Origin: Shewanella sp. UCD-KL12
GTDB lineage: Bacteria > Pseudomonadota > Gammaproteobacteria > Enterobacterales > Shewanellaceae
Direction: 5' to 3'
Length of the DNA: 64,000 nt
NCBI RefSeq assembly: GCF_001957125.1
Contig: NZ_MPHJ01000001.1
Coordinates: 30,634-94,633, forward strand
Within the stretch, counting starts at the first letter, position 1, and each line of letters begins with the position of its first letter. The position numbers and the translations under genes are program-made. This document shows, one piece after another, positions 1 through 7,872 of this stretch. The notes under the pieces were generated by a model. It was not told where the DNA came from. It did no database searches and worked only from the letters and a program-made list of their open reading frames with translations.

Positions 1-1
1 T

Positions 2-139
2 GGTCTCTCAAGAGCATATTGGGCAACGGGTGATGAACGTAGAGCGAAGAAAAACATGCAAAAGGCATTAAGCCTGACGCGTGACGATGATAATAAAGTC
101 CGGTATCAGGCTAAGTTAAACGCGATGAAAACCCACTAG
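2..139 (+). CDS. C-terminal end of a TPR-like protein (5' truncated by window edge)
   Basis: The frame beginning at base 2 is open for 45 codons and stops with TAG at 137-139. The fragment contains AYWATGDERRAKKNMQKAL, which has the helix-turn-helix spacing of a tetratricopeptide repeat (small residues before a G-D-x-x-x-A turn, then an amphipathic helix), and ends in a charged tail. A strong intrinsic terminator begins about 30 bases after the stop, which supports this being the real 3' end of a transcription unit. The N-terminal part lies outside the window, so the protein cannot be named. Confidence 0.6.
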   Translation, partial: GLSRAYWATGDERRAKKNMQKALSLTRDDDNKVRYQAKLNAMKTH

Positions 140-167
140 CCCTTAAGGTGAGTATTGGTCTTATAAT

Positions 168-196
168 AAAAAAGCACTCCTAGAGTGCTTTTTTAT
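168..196 (+). terminator. Intrinsic terminator after the truncated TPR-like gene
   Basis: A GCACTC/GAGTGC stem is flanked by six A residues upstream and six T residues downstream, so it can act in both directions. It sits about 30 bases after the stop at 139. Confidence 0.85.
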
Positions 197-207
197 TTTC
201 TGCCCTA

Positions 208-231
208 AACCACCTACTTCAGTAAGTGGTT
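208..231. repeat. TTCA-loop hairpin repeat, copy 1
   Basis: The arms AACCAC/GTGGTT and TAC/GTA enclose a TTCA loop, with one mismatched pair between them. It has the same loop and arm logic as the hairpin at 472-491. Confidence 0.5.
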
Positions 232-471
232 ATCATCCATAGGCTTTGCCTGAAGTCGTTAATAGAGCCTTTTTATGCCGAACTTTGTGCAGAGGTTTAG
301 TGAATAGTGCAGTGCAAGCTTCTAAATCAGTGCTGGAACTGTTCCATACATTTACCTGCATTCCCTGCCATCCATAGCGGTCAGTGATTTAGTAGAGCCT
401 ATAGGGATATATCAACGGCGACTTGCAGATGCTCAGTAACTAAAGCTCCCTTATAGGGAATCATTTTAAAG

Positions 472-491
472 CCACCTTCTTCAGAAGGTGG
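472..491. repeat. TTCA-loop hairpin repeat, copy 2; likely terminator of the lipoprotein gene
   Basis: A perfect 8-bp stem CCACCTTC/GAAGGTGG closes a TTCA loop. Read on the minus strand it is followed by CTTTAAAA, a weak T-tract, 30 bases past the stop at 522, so it may terminate the minus-strand gene pair. Confidence 0.5.
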
Positions 492-521
492 ATTACTTAC
501 TTTTTGGCAATGAAACCCATA

Positions 522-1814
522 TTATTTATTTAAAATCAGTGCCTCTTGCTGATAACTAAGCCTTGCCATCTGCCCCTGATCTTTGAGTTCTAAGCCTTTT
601 ACTTTAAAAGGCGCACCTACGCCCGAGGCTAATATTAATTGGGGATCGAGCTTTAAAATTATGCTGGTGTTTTCAGGAGTCAGCCAGTCCGCAGATTCTG
701 ACTTTAGGATAATTTGATCATTACCAGCGCTGTCTGTTCCTGTTAGGTATCCTGATATGGCGAAGCGCCCAGGTTCTTCGATAGCTAAGTCAAAGGTGAT
801 ATATGTAGGTACGTCCTCTTGCCACCCTGTGTTAGCGAGTGGCTGAATTTTAGCTGATGGAGCATATTGCTTAAACACAGTTTTGACGGTTCTCTTTACC
901 TCGAACCCATTGACCTTAGACTTCATATCTATCTGGATTTCTGTTAAGCCTGAGTTAGTTGCAGGCATAGAGGAGGCCTCTGGTAGTTGTGCTATCCATC
1001 GACCGTTCATCGCGCTGATTTTTAATGGCTGATAGTGGCCATTTTCATGTTTTAGACTCGCCTGCGGGGTAAAGCTTGTGTTAGATCCAGAGAGTTGTAG
1101 ATCGAGCTCAAGGGAGTTGGCAGAGTGAGGCAGTCTAGCTTGGCTACTGACTTTCAGTTTATAAGGAGATTGATTCTCTTTTACGTTGACTAGATAACTT
1201 GAGTTAACCGAAAGTGGTTGGCTGACTTTAAGTTGATATTGTCCTGGCTTGGCAGAAGCTGACATAGTTAATGCGCTTGAGTCATCATCGAGTCCAGCGG
1301 TTGCTAAGGCTTCAGGATCTGCCATTGAATGTATATAGGATGATGACTTGTTGACACTAGACTTATTATCAATCTTGAAAAGCTGAATCTTGTCAGGTGT
1401 TATAGCCTTGCTGTGCTGTAACGCGCCAGTGCTAAAGTCGGCTCTTGGCGAGATCCGTATAACACTGGAACCTTGGCTAATGGCAAGGTTTACTCCGTTA
1501 TTTAACTGGGCGCCTGAGACTGTTGTCCAGTATTCGTCACTACTGCTTGAGTGTTGGTTGACTGGGGCGGTTAATTTGAATGATGCAGAAGGCGTACTGA
1601 TAAAGCTCAGCGCCTCTGTGTTGCTGTTTATGGGGGGAAGCTGAGGAGCTTCAATTTCATCAACACCATAGTCATCAGGTTGCGGCGTTGATAACGAGGC
1701 TTGAGTAAAGCTTTGAATCTCGCTGTCCGGCGTGGTTGTCGTCTCTTCACCTTGGCAGCCGACTAGAATCTGGGAGAGTGATAATGTTGCGAGTATCAAT
1801 GTTAGGTTCTTCAT
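522..1814 (-). CDS. Putative lipoprotein, DUF4785-like
   Basis: This is a 430-residue secreted protein. The first 20 residues are a lipoprotein signal ending in the lipobox L-V-G-C (Cys20), followed by a T/E/S-rich linker, so it should be lipid-anchored. The rest is beta-rich, with repeated SLELDLQLSGS-type strands that suggest Ig-like domains, and no catalytic motif is recognisable. I associate this layout with DUF4785 proteins of Shewanella, Vibrio and Legionella, but only from memory. The ATG is preceded by AGGAGT at good spacing. It lies 12 bases downstream of the lipase-like gene 1827-2684 in the same orientation, so the two are probably co-transcribed and may work together at the cell surface. 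Its function is unknown. Confidence 0.7.
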   Translation of the reverse strand: MKNLTLILATLSLSQILVGCQGEETTTTPDSEIQSFTQASLSTPQPDDYGVDEIEAPQLPPINSNTEALSFISTPSASFKLTAPVNQHSSSSDEYWTTVSGAQLNNGVNLAISQGSSVIRISPRADFSTGALQHSKAITPDKIQLFKIDNKSSVNKSSSYIHSMADPEALATAGLDDDSSALTMSASAKPGQYQLKVSQPLSVNSSYLVNVKENQSPYKLKVSSQARLPHSANSLELDLQLSGSNTSFTPQASLKHENGHYQPLKISAMNGRWIAQLPEASSMPATNSGLTEIQIDMKSKVNGFEVKRTVKTVFKQYAPSAKIQPLANTGWQEDVPTYITFDLAIEEPGRFAISGYLTGTDSAGNDQIILKSESADWLTPENTSIILKLDPQLILASGVGAPFKVKGLELKDQGQMARLSYQQEALILNK

Positions 1815-1826
1815 TGCTGACTCCTA

Positions 1827-2684
1827 TTAAATATGGTTGCGGATCAAGCTATCGAGGTTAAAACAAGCTCGTCTGCTTTGTTGATGACTAAGTGGTTCTT
1901 TACCTGCTGTTTTCTGTTTATCTGTGAACCAAACTGTGCCTGCTGCACTTTGTGAACTGCACTCTAGAAAACCATCTGAACAGTCATCTAACCAATTCTG
2001 CGTGGTTTCAAGCGCCACCTGATATTGGTAGCCCGCACAGTAACTGTCACCATCCCAAATTGCTGAATCAACATCTGAGCCAACAACGACTTCAAAAGGC
2101 TTGCCCAGTGATGGCCGGCTTTGTGTACCATTAAGCCAAGTGTCATTGTAGTAACTCATCCAGCCCACTTGCTGTTGTTTTACTGCATCACTGCCGTAGC
2201 CTAATATCCAACCTAATGTTGTTTCAAAAACACTGCCTTGATTAACTGCGTCGGCCAAAGGTGTCCCGCCACTCGAGGGGGCAAGGGCGATCACCCGACT
2301 AGTCGCATTAATGATATCGATATAACGGCTATCCCAAGTTGGGTTGGATAGTATCCACCTGACAACATTGCCACCGTTTGAGTGGGTGAGTAGCAGGAGG
2401 TTGTCGATATTTTTTGCTTGAATAAAGCTATGAAGTTGTGAGCTCAAGCAACCCGCAGCTGCTTCGTCCCACATATATTGGTCGAAATCACAATTTATCA
2501 CTTGAAAGTTAGCTGGCGTGGAGATGCCTTGTCTAACTGAGTCGACAAATTCTCGAGTCCAGTAATCGGATGTTGCGTCGGTTTGATTTCCAGTGCCGTG
2601 AATAAAGGCTATGCCAGTTGTTGAGTAGGCTAATGGGCTGAATATAAACATGCCCAAGAGTATTAACGTGTAATATGTCTTCAT
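1827..2684 (-). CDS. Secreted alpha/beta-hydrolase (lipase-like)
   Basis: This 285-residue protein has a signal peptide (residues 1 to about 21, ending LAYS). The segment IAFIHGTGNQ at 25-34 is a typical oxyanion-loop HG, and LLLTHSNGGN at 97-106 carries the nucleophile elbow with Ser102. The elbow is T-H-S-N-G-G rather than G-x-S-x-G. The C-terminal half has several Cys residues (DDCSDGFLECSS), consistent with disulfides in a secreted enzyme. I infer a lipase or esterase of the triacylglycerol-lipase fold; the substrate is unknown. It is the first gene of a two-gene unit with the DUF4785-like lipoprotein. Only a weak AAGAGA lies upstream of the ATG. Confidence 0.7.
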   Translation of the reverse strand: MKTYYTLILLGMFIFSPLAYSTTGIAFIHGTGNQTDATSDYWTREFVDSVRQGISTPANFQVINCDFDQYMWDEAAAGCLSSQLHSFIQAKNIDNLLLLTHSNGGNVVRWILSNPTWDSRYIDIINATSRVIALAPSSGGTPLADAVNQGSVFETTLGWILGYGSDAVKQQQVGWMSYYNDTWLNGTQSRPSLGKPFEVVVGSDVDSAIWDGDSYCAGYQYQVALETTQNWLDDCSDGFLECSSQSAAGTVWFTDKQKTAGKEPLSHQQSRRACFNLDSLIRNHI

Positions 2685-3637
2685 TGGGTTATCTCTTATT
2701 TAATTTATGTTAATCAGGTAAGAGGTCTGATGTCAGACCTCTTTGCCCAACTTAGCGACTAGTAATTGAGCAATCAAGGTTAATTAGCACTGGTTAATGT
2801 ACGTGGCGAGGTGTGATGTTTTAAACAAAAGCTGGGGTGTTGATGGTAGGGTGCTGTGGTACGCCTTGTTAATTTTTCGTGTTTAAAAATTAATTTGATA
2901 AAAGTGATATTTTCTCATCTAATTTACTCTTTATCTTTCATTCGGTGGGTTTTGCAGCGTAAATGTCTATGGATTTTCCACTTTGTAGTTTTTTGAATTG
3001 CACGTTTTAGCGCGTAAAGTATGCAGATGACGGCATGCATTAAGCTGGTTTTTAAGCGAGAATTAACGCCAAAGTGAAGTGCGATGAGCGTTATTGCCTC
3101 AAATATAAGAGATGTGTGCTTCTACATTTAGAGCGGGCAAGTTCTGTATTAGGGAGTAGGTTAAAGCTGGGTTAAATAGCAGGGGGTTAAGCGACCCTAT
3201 AGGCTAACTATCTGTGTGCGGTATTGAAGAAACTAGGCTCGATAATTTAATTCAGTAGCGAGTCATTGAGTAGACCAGTCCTAACACCTGCTCGTTTTGA
3301 GATAATATATGTGAGTCACTTTGGCGGGGATACCCATCAATCGAAATAGAACTCGTTTACCTTGTTAGTATATAAAATTAGTGTTTTATTCGTGTTTTTT
3401 TTGTTAAAGCGATAAAAGATACGCTCTGGTTTAAGTTAACTCCGCAGTTTAAACCCGCAAACTCTCATTATAATTTAAAAAAACAAATTATTAATTTCAT
3501 AAAAAACAAACAATTAAATAATATTTGTTGTTGTGGCTTATATCTTGTTGCAATCTTTACTAATACTGGATAAATTGAACTCAGTAGCGCAATAGAGAGA
3601 AATCTGTTTCAACGATAGCCGGAGTGAGCTAAATACC
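2685..3637. other. Long non-coding stretch upstream of aroG
   Basis: About 950 bases carry no convincing gene. There is one perfect stem-loop at 2720-2743. The last 250 bases before aroG are very AT-rich (TTAAAAAAACAAATTATTAA and similar) and probably hold the aroG promoter. A weak TyrR-like palindrome ATAAAA-N6-TTTTAT lies near 3370. A 38-codon basic open frame at 2924-3040 on the minus strand has no ribosome binding site and was not called. Confidence 0.5.
2720..2743. promoter_or_regulatory. Perfect 11-bp stem-loop upstream of the lipase gene
   Basis: AAGAGGTCTGA and TCAGACCTCTT are separated by two bases. It lies 36 bases upstream of the lipase start, so it would be in the 5' untranslated region or over its promoter. 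Neither strand shows a T-run, so a terminator is less likely than an operator or mRNA structure. Confidence 0.45.
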
Positions 3638-4699
3638 ATGTATTACAAAAATGATGATGTTCGAATTAATAAAATCAAAGAGTTACTGCCACCAATCGCA
3701 ATTCTTGAGCGATTTCCGGCGACTGAGAACGCATCGGCTACCGTTTTTAATGCGCGAGAGAGCATTCACCAGATAATGAAGAAAAATGATGACCGCTTAC
3801 TGGTTGTCATTGGTCCATGTTCAATCCATGATCCTAAAGCCGCTTTAGAGTATGGCCAGCGATTGGTTGCTTTACGTGAGCAATATAAAGATCAATTAGA
3901 GATTGTTATGCGGGTTTATTTTGAAAAACCTCGTACAACAGTAGGTTGGAAGGGATTGATTAATGATCCCTACATGGATAATAGCTTTAAGCTAAATGAT
4001 GGTTTGAGAACCGCGCGTAAACTTCTGCTCGATCTTAATGATTTGGGCATTCCTACAGCAGGTGAATTCCTTGATATGATCACGCCGCAGTATGTGGCCG
4101 ATCTGATGTGTTGGGGCGCGATAGGCGCAAGAACGACTGAGTCTCAAGTACATAGAGAGCTTGCATCGGGTTTATCATCTCCCGTCGGATTTAAAAACGG
4201 AACCGACGGTACAATCAAAGTAGCCATTGATGCTATTGGCGCCGCGAGTGCTCCCCATCACTTCTTGTCTGTGACTAAGTTTGGTCATTCTGCGATTGTA
4301 GAGACAAAAGGGAATACTGATTGCCATATCATTTTACGTGGTGGCAAAGAGCCAAACTATAGTGCTGAGCATGTTGATGCGATCAGTCAGCAGCTTGATA
4401 AAGCTGGTTTAGAGCAAAACATCATGATCGATTTCAGCCATGCAAATAGCTCAAAGCAGTTCAAGCGTCAGATGCTAGTTGGTGAAGATGTTGCTGCTCA
4501 AGTGTCTAATGGAAACCTTGGTATTTTCGGCGTAATGATTGAAAGTAATTTAATCGAAGGCCGTCAAGATTACGTTGAAGATCAGCCCTTATGTTATGGT
4601 CAAAGTATTACCGATGCATGTATTGGCTGGGACGATACAGAGTCTATCTTAGCGACTCTTAATGAAAGCGTAAAAGTACGCCGTAGCATTGTAAAATAG
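3638..4699 (+). CDS. aroG: 3-deoxy-7-phosphoheptulonate synthase (AroG type)
   Basis: This enzyme condenses phosphoenolpyruvate and erythrose 4-phosphate to DAHP, the first step of the shikimate pathway, in the cytoplasm. The 353-residue protein matches E. coli AroG along its whole length. Shared segments include LLVVIGPCSIHDP, VMRVYFEKPRTTVGWKGL, AGEFLDMITPQY, GARTTESQVHRELASGLS and DFSHANSSKQF, which hold the metal ligands (Cys, His, Glu, Asp) and substrate-binding Arg/Lys. The N-terminus (YYKNDDVRINKIKELLPP) also resembles the phenylalanine-sensitive AroG more than AroF or AroH, so feedback by phenylalanine is expected but not proven. It stands alone, with a long AT-rich upstream region and a strong terminator just downstream. 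Confidence 0.95.
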   Translation: MYYKNDDVRINKIKELLPPIAILERFPATENASATVFNARESIHQIMKKNDDRLLVVIGPCSIHDPKAALEYGQRLVALREQYKDQLEIVMRVYFEKPRTTVGWKGLINDPYMDNSFKLNDGLRTARKLLLDLNDLGIPTAGEFLDMITPQYVADLMCWGAIGARTTESQVHRELASGLSSPVGFKNGTDGTIKVAIDAIGAASAPHHFLSVTKFGHSAIVETKGNTDCHIILRGGKEPNYSAEHVDAISQQLDKAGLEQNIMIDFSHANSSKQFKRQMLVGEDVAAQVSNGNLGIFGVMIESNLIEGRQDYVEDQPLCYGQSITDACIGWDDTESILATLNESVKVRRSIVK

Positions 4700-4712
4700 T
4701 TGAGTAACACCA

Positions 4713-4752
4713 GATATTAAAAAAGGAGACCTAGGTCTCCTTTTTTAATATC
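4713..4752 (+). terminator. Large bidirectional terminator after aroG
   Basis: This is a perfect 40-base palindrome: an 18-bp stem with GGAGAC/GTCTCC at its core, A6 on one side and T6 on the other, and a CTAG loop. It can terminate aroG and also the minus-strand small gene that ends at 4800. Confidence 0.92.
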
Positions 4753-4799
4753 TATTTGATAGACAGTAGCTATTAGAACTAACCTTACAGCTACTTAAA

Positions 4800-4976
4800 T
4801 TAATTCTGGTTGTGATTCACCAGATATTCATTAGCTTTTGCTAAGCTTCCAAAAGAGGCTATTAAGTTATTTTGGCCCTTTTGTTGAATATCTGCATCAC
4901 CGGATTGGGTCATCATCCATATCCAAGTTTGGATAAGTGGTAATGGCGGATATTGTTTTTTTGATGAATCCAGCAT
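4800..4976 (-). CDS. Small conserved-looking protein, 58 residues
   Basis: An open frame of 58 codons runs from ATG (complement of 4974-4976) to TAA (4800-4802). AAAGGAA stands about 7 bases before the ATG. The product begins MLDSSKKQYPPLPLIQTWIW and continues with a Q/N-rich stretch containing DIQQKGQNNLIASFGSL and KANEYLVNH. The composition, with five Trp/Met residues in one short helix and an amphipathic C-terminal helix, looks like a real cytoplasmic protein and not chance. It converges on aroG, shares its bidirectional terminator, and diverges from the ABC exporter. I do not recognise the family. Confidence 0.6.
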   Translation of the reverse strand: MLDSSKKQYPPLPLIQTWIWMMTQSGDADIQQKGQNNLIASFGSLAKANEYLVNHNQN

Positions 4977-5345
4977 GTGTATTTCCTTTAAAATCGCTAA
5001 TAAGGGCTGGTCTTGTCCCTTACTTGGTCTGCGTAAAAAAAGAGTACCAAATTATTTTATGCTGTTTAACAAGAATTACTCCCATTTAACGCTTTTATAA
5101 AAATAATTGGAATTTATAGTGCTTTGGTATAGTTATAATTGACGATTTGTCAGTCTAACGTATTAGCTTGTTGTGGCAAAGAGCCTGTACCGTTTAAAGG
5201 TGCTTTTTTCTGCCAGCTTTTAATATTTGCTAAAAAGCACTGAAATTCGTCAAATTAAGTGATACGGCACTTAGTCTAACCTCCTCGTCTCACAGTCATG
5301 CTATGTAGCTGTACAGTGAAGCTTTGGGCTAAATAATGGAATGAT
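4977..5345. other. Non-coding intergenic region
   Basis: This region separates the small minus-strand gene from the exporter gene. No open frame with a start and ribosome binding site was seen. It should hold divergent promoters. A poor hairpin around 5176-5207 (AAAGAGCC with GGTGCTTTTTT) could be a weak terminator or small-RNA end, but the stem has a mismatch and a wobble. Confidence 0.4.
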
Positions 5346-7115
5346 ATGCGACCTTCACTCTACTTCGATGGGCCAATTGATAAGCTTAACTGGCATGTAT
5401 TAAAACTGATCTGGCCATACCTTTTTGAATTCAAAGCCAGAGTAGGTTTAGCCTTGCTCTGTTTAGTTATTGCTAAAATTGCCAGTGTTTCTCTCCCCTT
5501 CATTTTAAAGTCCTTAGTCGATGGATTAAGTAATGCTTCGCCAGAGCAGATCATTAGCGTACCTATTGCTCTGGTGGTTGCTTATGGAAGTTTAAGGCTG
5601 CTTAACACCATTATTTCAGAGGTGAGAGACACCCTGTTTGGGCGAGTAACAGAACGAGCAATAAGAAGGCTTGGCCTTAATGTGTTTCAGCATCTGCATC
5701 GACTCGATCTCGAGTTTCATTTAGAGAGGAGAACTGGTGGGTTATCGAGGGATATTGAGAGGGGCACGAGTGGCATCAACTTCTTGATGCGCTTTATGGT
5801 TTTTAATATCGTGCCAACGATATTGGAGATAGCGCTGGTCGTTGGCATTCTATTTTATAACTACGGAGTGATGTTTGCGGCTATAACGTTAGGCTCTGTA
5901 TTGGCTTATGGCCTTTTTTCAGTTTTTGCTACAGAGTGGCGAACAGAATTTGTTAGAGAAGCTGCCAAGGCTGACTCTCAATCTAGTACTCGGGCTGTAG
6001 ACAGCCTACTTAATTATGAAACGGTTAAGTATTTCAATAATGAGGACTATGAAGCTAAGCGTTATGATTCGGCGCTTGAAGAGTGGGAGATCGCAAAACG
6101 GAAAAATCGCTTATCACTGTTTGCGCTCAATGCAGGACAAGCATTGATTATCTCTGTCGCAATGACCTTAATGTTGGCTCTGGCTGCGAGTCATGTGGTT
6201 GATGGCACTATGACCATTGGTGATTTTGTTTTGGTTAATGCCTTTATGATGCAGCTATTTATTCCGCTTAACTTCCTTGGTTTTGTGTATCGAGAGATCC
6301 GCGGTGCATTGGCTAATATTGAAAGAATGTTTGGGTTATTAGATAGAACGCCACTTATTCAAGATAAGCCTGGAGCAAAAGAGTTGGAACTTGCAGTTGG
6401 CGAGCTCAAATTTGATGCTGTCAGCTTTAGCTACGATAGCCGTAAAATTTTAAATGATATCAGCTTCACCGTTTTACCTGGACAGAAAGTGGCCATAGTA
6501 GGAGACAGCGGCGCTGGGAAGTCGACGATTGTTAAGCTGTTATTTCGCTTTTATGATGTAGCTAAGGGCAGTATTAGCCTAGATGGGATTAATATTAATG
6601 GGCTGACACAAAGTGCATTAAGGCAGTCAATTGCCATAGTGCCTCAGGATACAGTGCTATTTAATGATTCCTTACTCGAAAATATTCGCTATGGCCGGCC
6701 TACAGCCTCAGATGAGGAGATCGCCACAGCCATTAAGATGTCGCACCTGAGCGAGTTTATCGAGGCACTTCCTGATGGTTGGAATACCACAGTTGGAGAG
6801 CGGGGGTTAAAGCTATCTGGTGGTGAAAAGCAACGCGTTGCAATTGCTAGAGCCATTTTAAAAGGCTCGCAGATATTGGTATTTGATGAAGCGACCTCTT
6901 CTTTAGACAGTCAATCTGAGCAGGCGATTTTAACGGCGTTAAAAGAGATGGCTAAGGGTCATACGAGTTTAGTTATTGCCCATCGATTATCAACGGTTGT
7001 CGATGCAGACCTTATCATAGTGTTAAGTAAGGGAAAGATAGTAGAACGAGGCGATCATCAAACTTTATTAGCAGCAAAAGGCTTGTATTCGAAACTGTGG
7101 AATATTCAAAATTAG
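5346..7115 (+). CDS. ABC transporter, ATM1/HMT1-type half-exporter (permease-ATPase fusion)
   Basis: This 589-residue inner-membrane half-transporter has an N-terminal six-helix exporter domain (about residues 20-320) and a C-terminal nucleotide-binding domain. The latter has Walker A GDSGAGKST, Q-loop VPQDTVLFND, signature LSGGEKQRVAIARA, Walker B ILVFDEATSSLDS and switch His AHRLS. The membrane part carries segments typical of the mitochondrial ATM1 / bacterial AtmA group (VTERAIRRLGLNVFQHLHRLDLEFHLERRTGG, in pieces; LLNYETVKYFNNEDYE). Family members export glutathione-linked sulfur or metal conjugates and help with metal tolerance. It should work as a homodimer. The ATG has GGA six bases upstream. 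It is a single-gene unit. Confidence 0.88.
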   Translation: MRPSLYFDGPIDKLNWHVLKLIWPYLFEFKARVGLALLCLVIAKIASVSLPFILKSLVDGLSNASPEQIISVPIALVVAYGSLRLLNTIISEVRDTLFGRVTERAIRRLGLNVFQHLHRLDLEFHLERRTGGLSRDIERGTSGINFLMRFMVFNIVPTILEIALVVGILFYNYGVMFAAITLGSVLAYGLFSVFATEWRTEFVREAAKADSQSSTRAVDSLLNYETVKYFNNEDYEAKRYDSALEEWEIAKRKNRLSLFALNAGQALIISVAMTLMLALAASHVVDGTMTIGDFVLVNAFMMQLFIPLNFLGFVYREIRGALANIERMFGLLDRTPLIQDKPGAKELELAVGELKFDAVSFSYDSRKILNDISFTVLPGQKVAIVGDSGAGKSTIVKLLFRFYDVAKGSISLDGININGLTQSALRQSIAIVPQDTVLFNDSLLENIRYGRPTASDEEIATAIKMSHLSEFIEALPDGWNTTVGERGLKLSGGEKQRVAIARAILKGSQILVFDEATSSLDSQSEQAILTALKEMAKGHTSLVIAHRLSTVVDADLIIVLSKGKIVERGDHQTLLAAKGLYSKLWNIQN

Positions 7116-7222
7116 CTGAAAGTGAATATCCATTCAGGTATGCTCAATAGTTCAGCATGAGTTCAGGTTCAGTGGTTATAATGGCAACATATATTGAAAG
7201 CAATGACGGTGAGATGATAACT

Positions 7223-7486
7223 ATGAAGAACATTCCTTTACAGGTAAACATTGAAGGTCAGACAAGTTTCGTCGATACAGATTGGCTAGCTATTATGGCG
7301 ACGCTAAAAAAACGTGGACTTGAGCAAGATGAACTGATGTGTGTTTATCTGGAGCTAACCTCAGGTATGCGAGTGACGACACGAGGCTTGAGCTTAGCTA
7401 AGCAGAGTCAGAGCATGGAACTACAGGGCTTAATTCGTGAGCCTAAGTTTTCGGCCCGTGATTATGCAGGTATGATTAGCGCGTAA
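7223..7486 (+). CDS. Hypothetical protein, 87 residues
   Basis: The product begins MKNIPLQVNIEGQTSF, is cytoplasmic, and has no signal or membrane segment. I do not recognise a domain. The frame is open further upstream, to ATG codons at 7157, 7181 and 7214. I prefer 7223 because GGTGAG lies nine bases before it and because a TATAAT hexamer at 7177-7182 looks like a -10 element, which would put the upstream ATGs outside the transcript. It converges on the small gene at 7492, leaving five bases between the two stops. Confidence 0.5.
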   Translation: MKNIPLQVNIEGQTSFVDTDWLAIMATLKKRGLEQDELMCVYLELTSGMRVTTRGLSLAKQSQSMELQGLIREPKFSARDYAGMISA

Positions 7487-7491
7487 TAATG

Positions 7492-7707
7492 TTATTTGCT
7501 TTTCGCTGTGTAACTCGCACTCCAATTTGTGCAGGTGAGGTTTACTGAGCTAAAACTCGTGGCTTGACTTAGGTCGCTAATGCTTATTATTTCACCTGCT
7601 TTAAAACAGACTGCTTCTCCCTCTATCCAAGTTAGACGATCGCAACTTTTGCAACTTAATGAGTGCTCTGTGGTTGTTTCATTTTGTTCTACATACTTAA
7701 ACTTCAA
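7492..7707 (-). CDS. Small CxxC protein, TTG start
   Basis: The protein has 71 residues with Cys-Lys-Ser-Cys near residues 19-22 and two further Cys (VCFKAG, LTCTNW), possibly a four-Cys metal site. It has no signal peptide. No ATG or GTG lies in frame near the start; translation should begin at TTG (complement of 7705-7707), which follows AGGAG by eight bases. The ribosome site is enclosed in an AU hairpin (see 7706-7726). I do not recognise the family, and the function is unknown. Confidence 0.55.
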   Translation of the reverse strand: MKFKYVEQNETTTEHSLSCKSCDRLTWIEGEAVCFKAGEIISISDLSQATSFSSVNLTCTNWSASYTAKSK

Positions 7708-7726
7708 TATTAACTCCTTTAATATT
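7706..7726 (-). promoter_or_regulatory. Hairpin presenting the ribosome binding site in its loop (possible RNA thermometer)
   Basis: On the minus strand AATATTAA and TTAATATT form an 8-bp stem made only of A-U pairs, with AGGAG, the Shine-Dalgarno sequence, as the five-base loop. The first two bases of the TTG start codon lie in the 3' arm. The geometry is visible in the sequence; temperature or ligand control is inference. Confidence 0.45.
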
Positions 7727-7872
7727 GCTTATTTATTCACTAGATAGTTTTACTATCATACCAGTTAACGCTAGTTTTAAGTACTTATAAACCCATACCC
7801 AATCTACTAAGTTACCCTATAAATATTAATTTTAAGTGAATTCGACTTCTTATTGTTTTTACACTTTTGGTT

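Larger units (their letters stand above)
140..521. other. Non-coding stretch with hairpin repeats
   Basis: No open frame with a credible start is visible on either strand. Apart from the terminator at 168-196 the stretch holds two related TTCA-loop hairpins (208-231 and 472-491) and a short TCCCT/AGGGA palindrome near 447-459. The second hairpin lies just past the stop of the minus-strand lipoprotein gene and probably terminates it. Confidence 0.6.

Noticed and set aside
2924..3040. 38-codon basic minus-strand frame in the aroG upstream region
   Set aside because: No Shine-Dalgarno, stop codon just upstream of the ATG, strongly biased composition; not enough to call a gene.
3364..3383. Possible TyrR box before aroG
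   Set aside because: Only the AT arms match (ATAAAA-N6-TTTTAT); the G and C of the consensus TGTAAA/TTTACA are missing, and AT-rich DNA gives such palindromes by chance.
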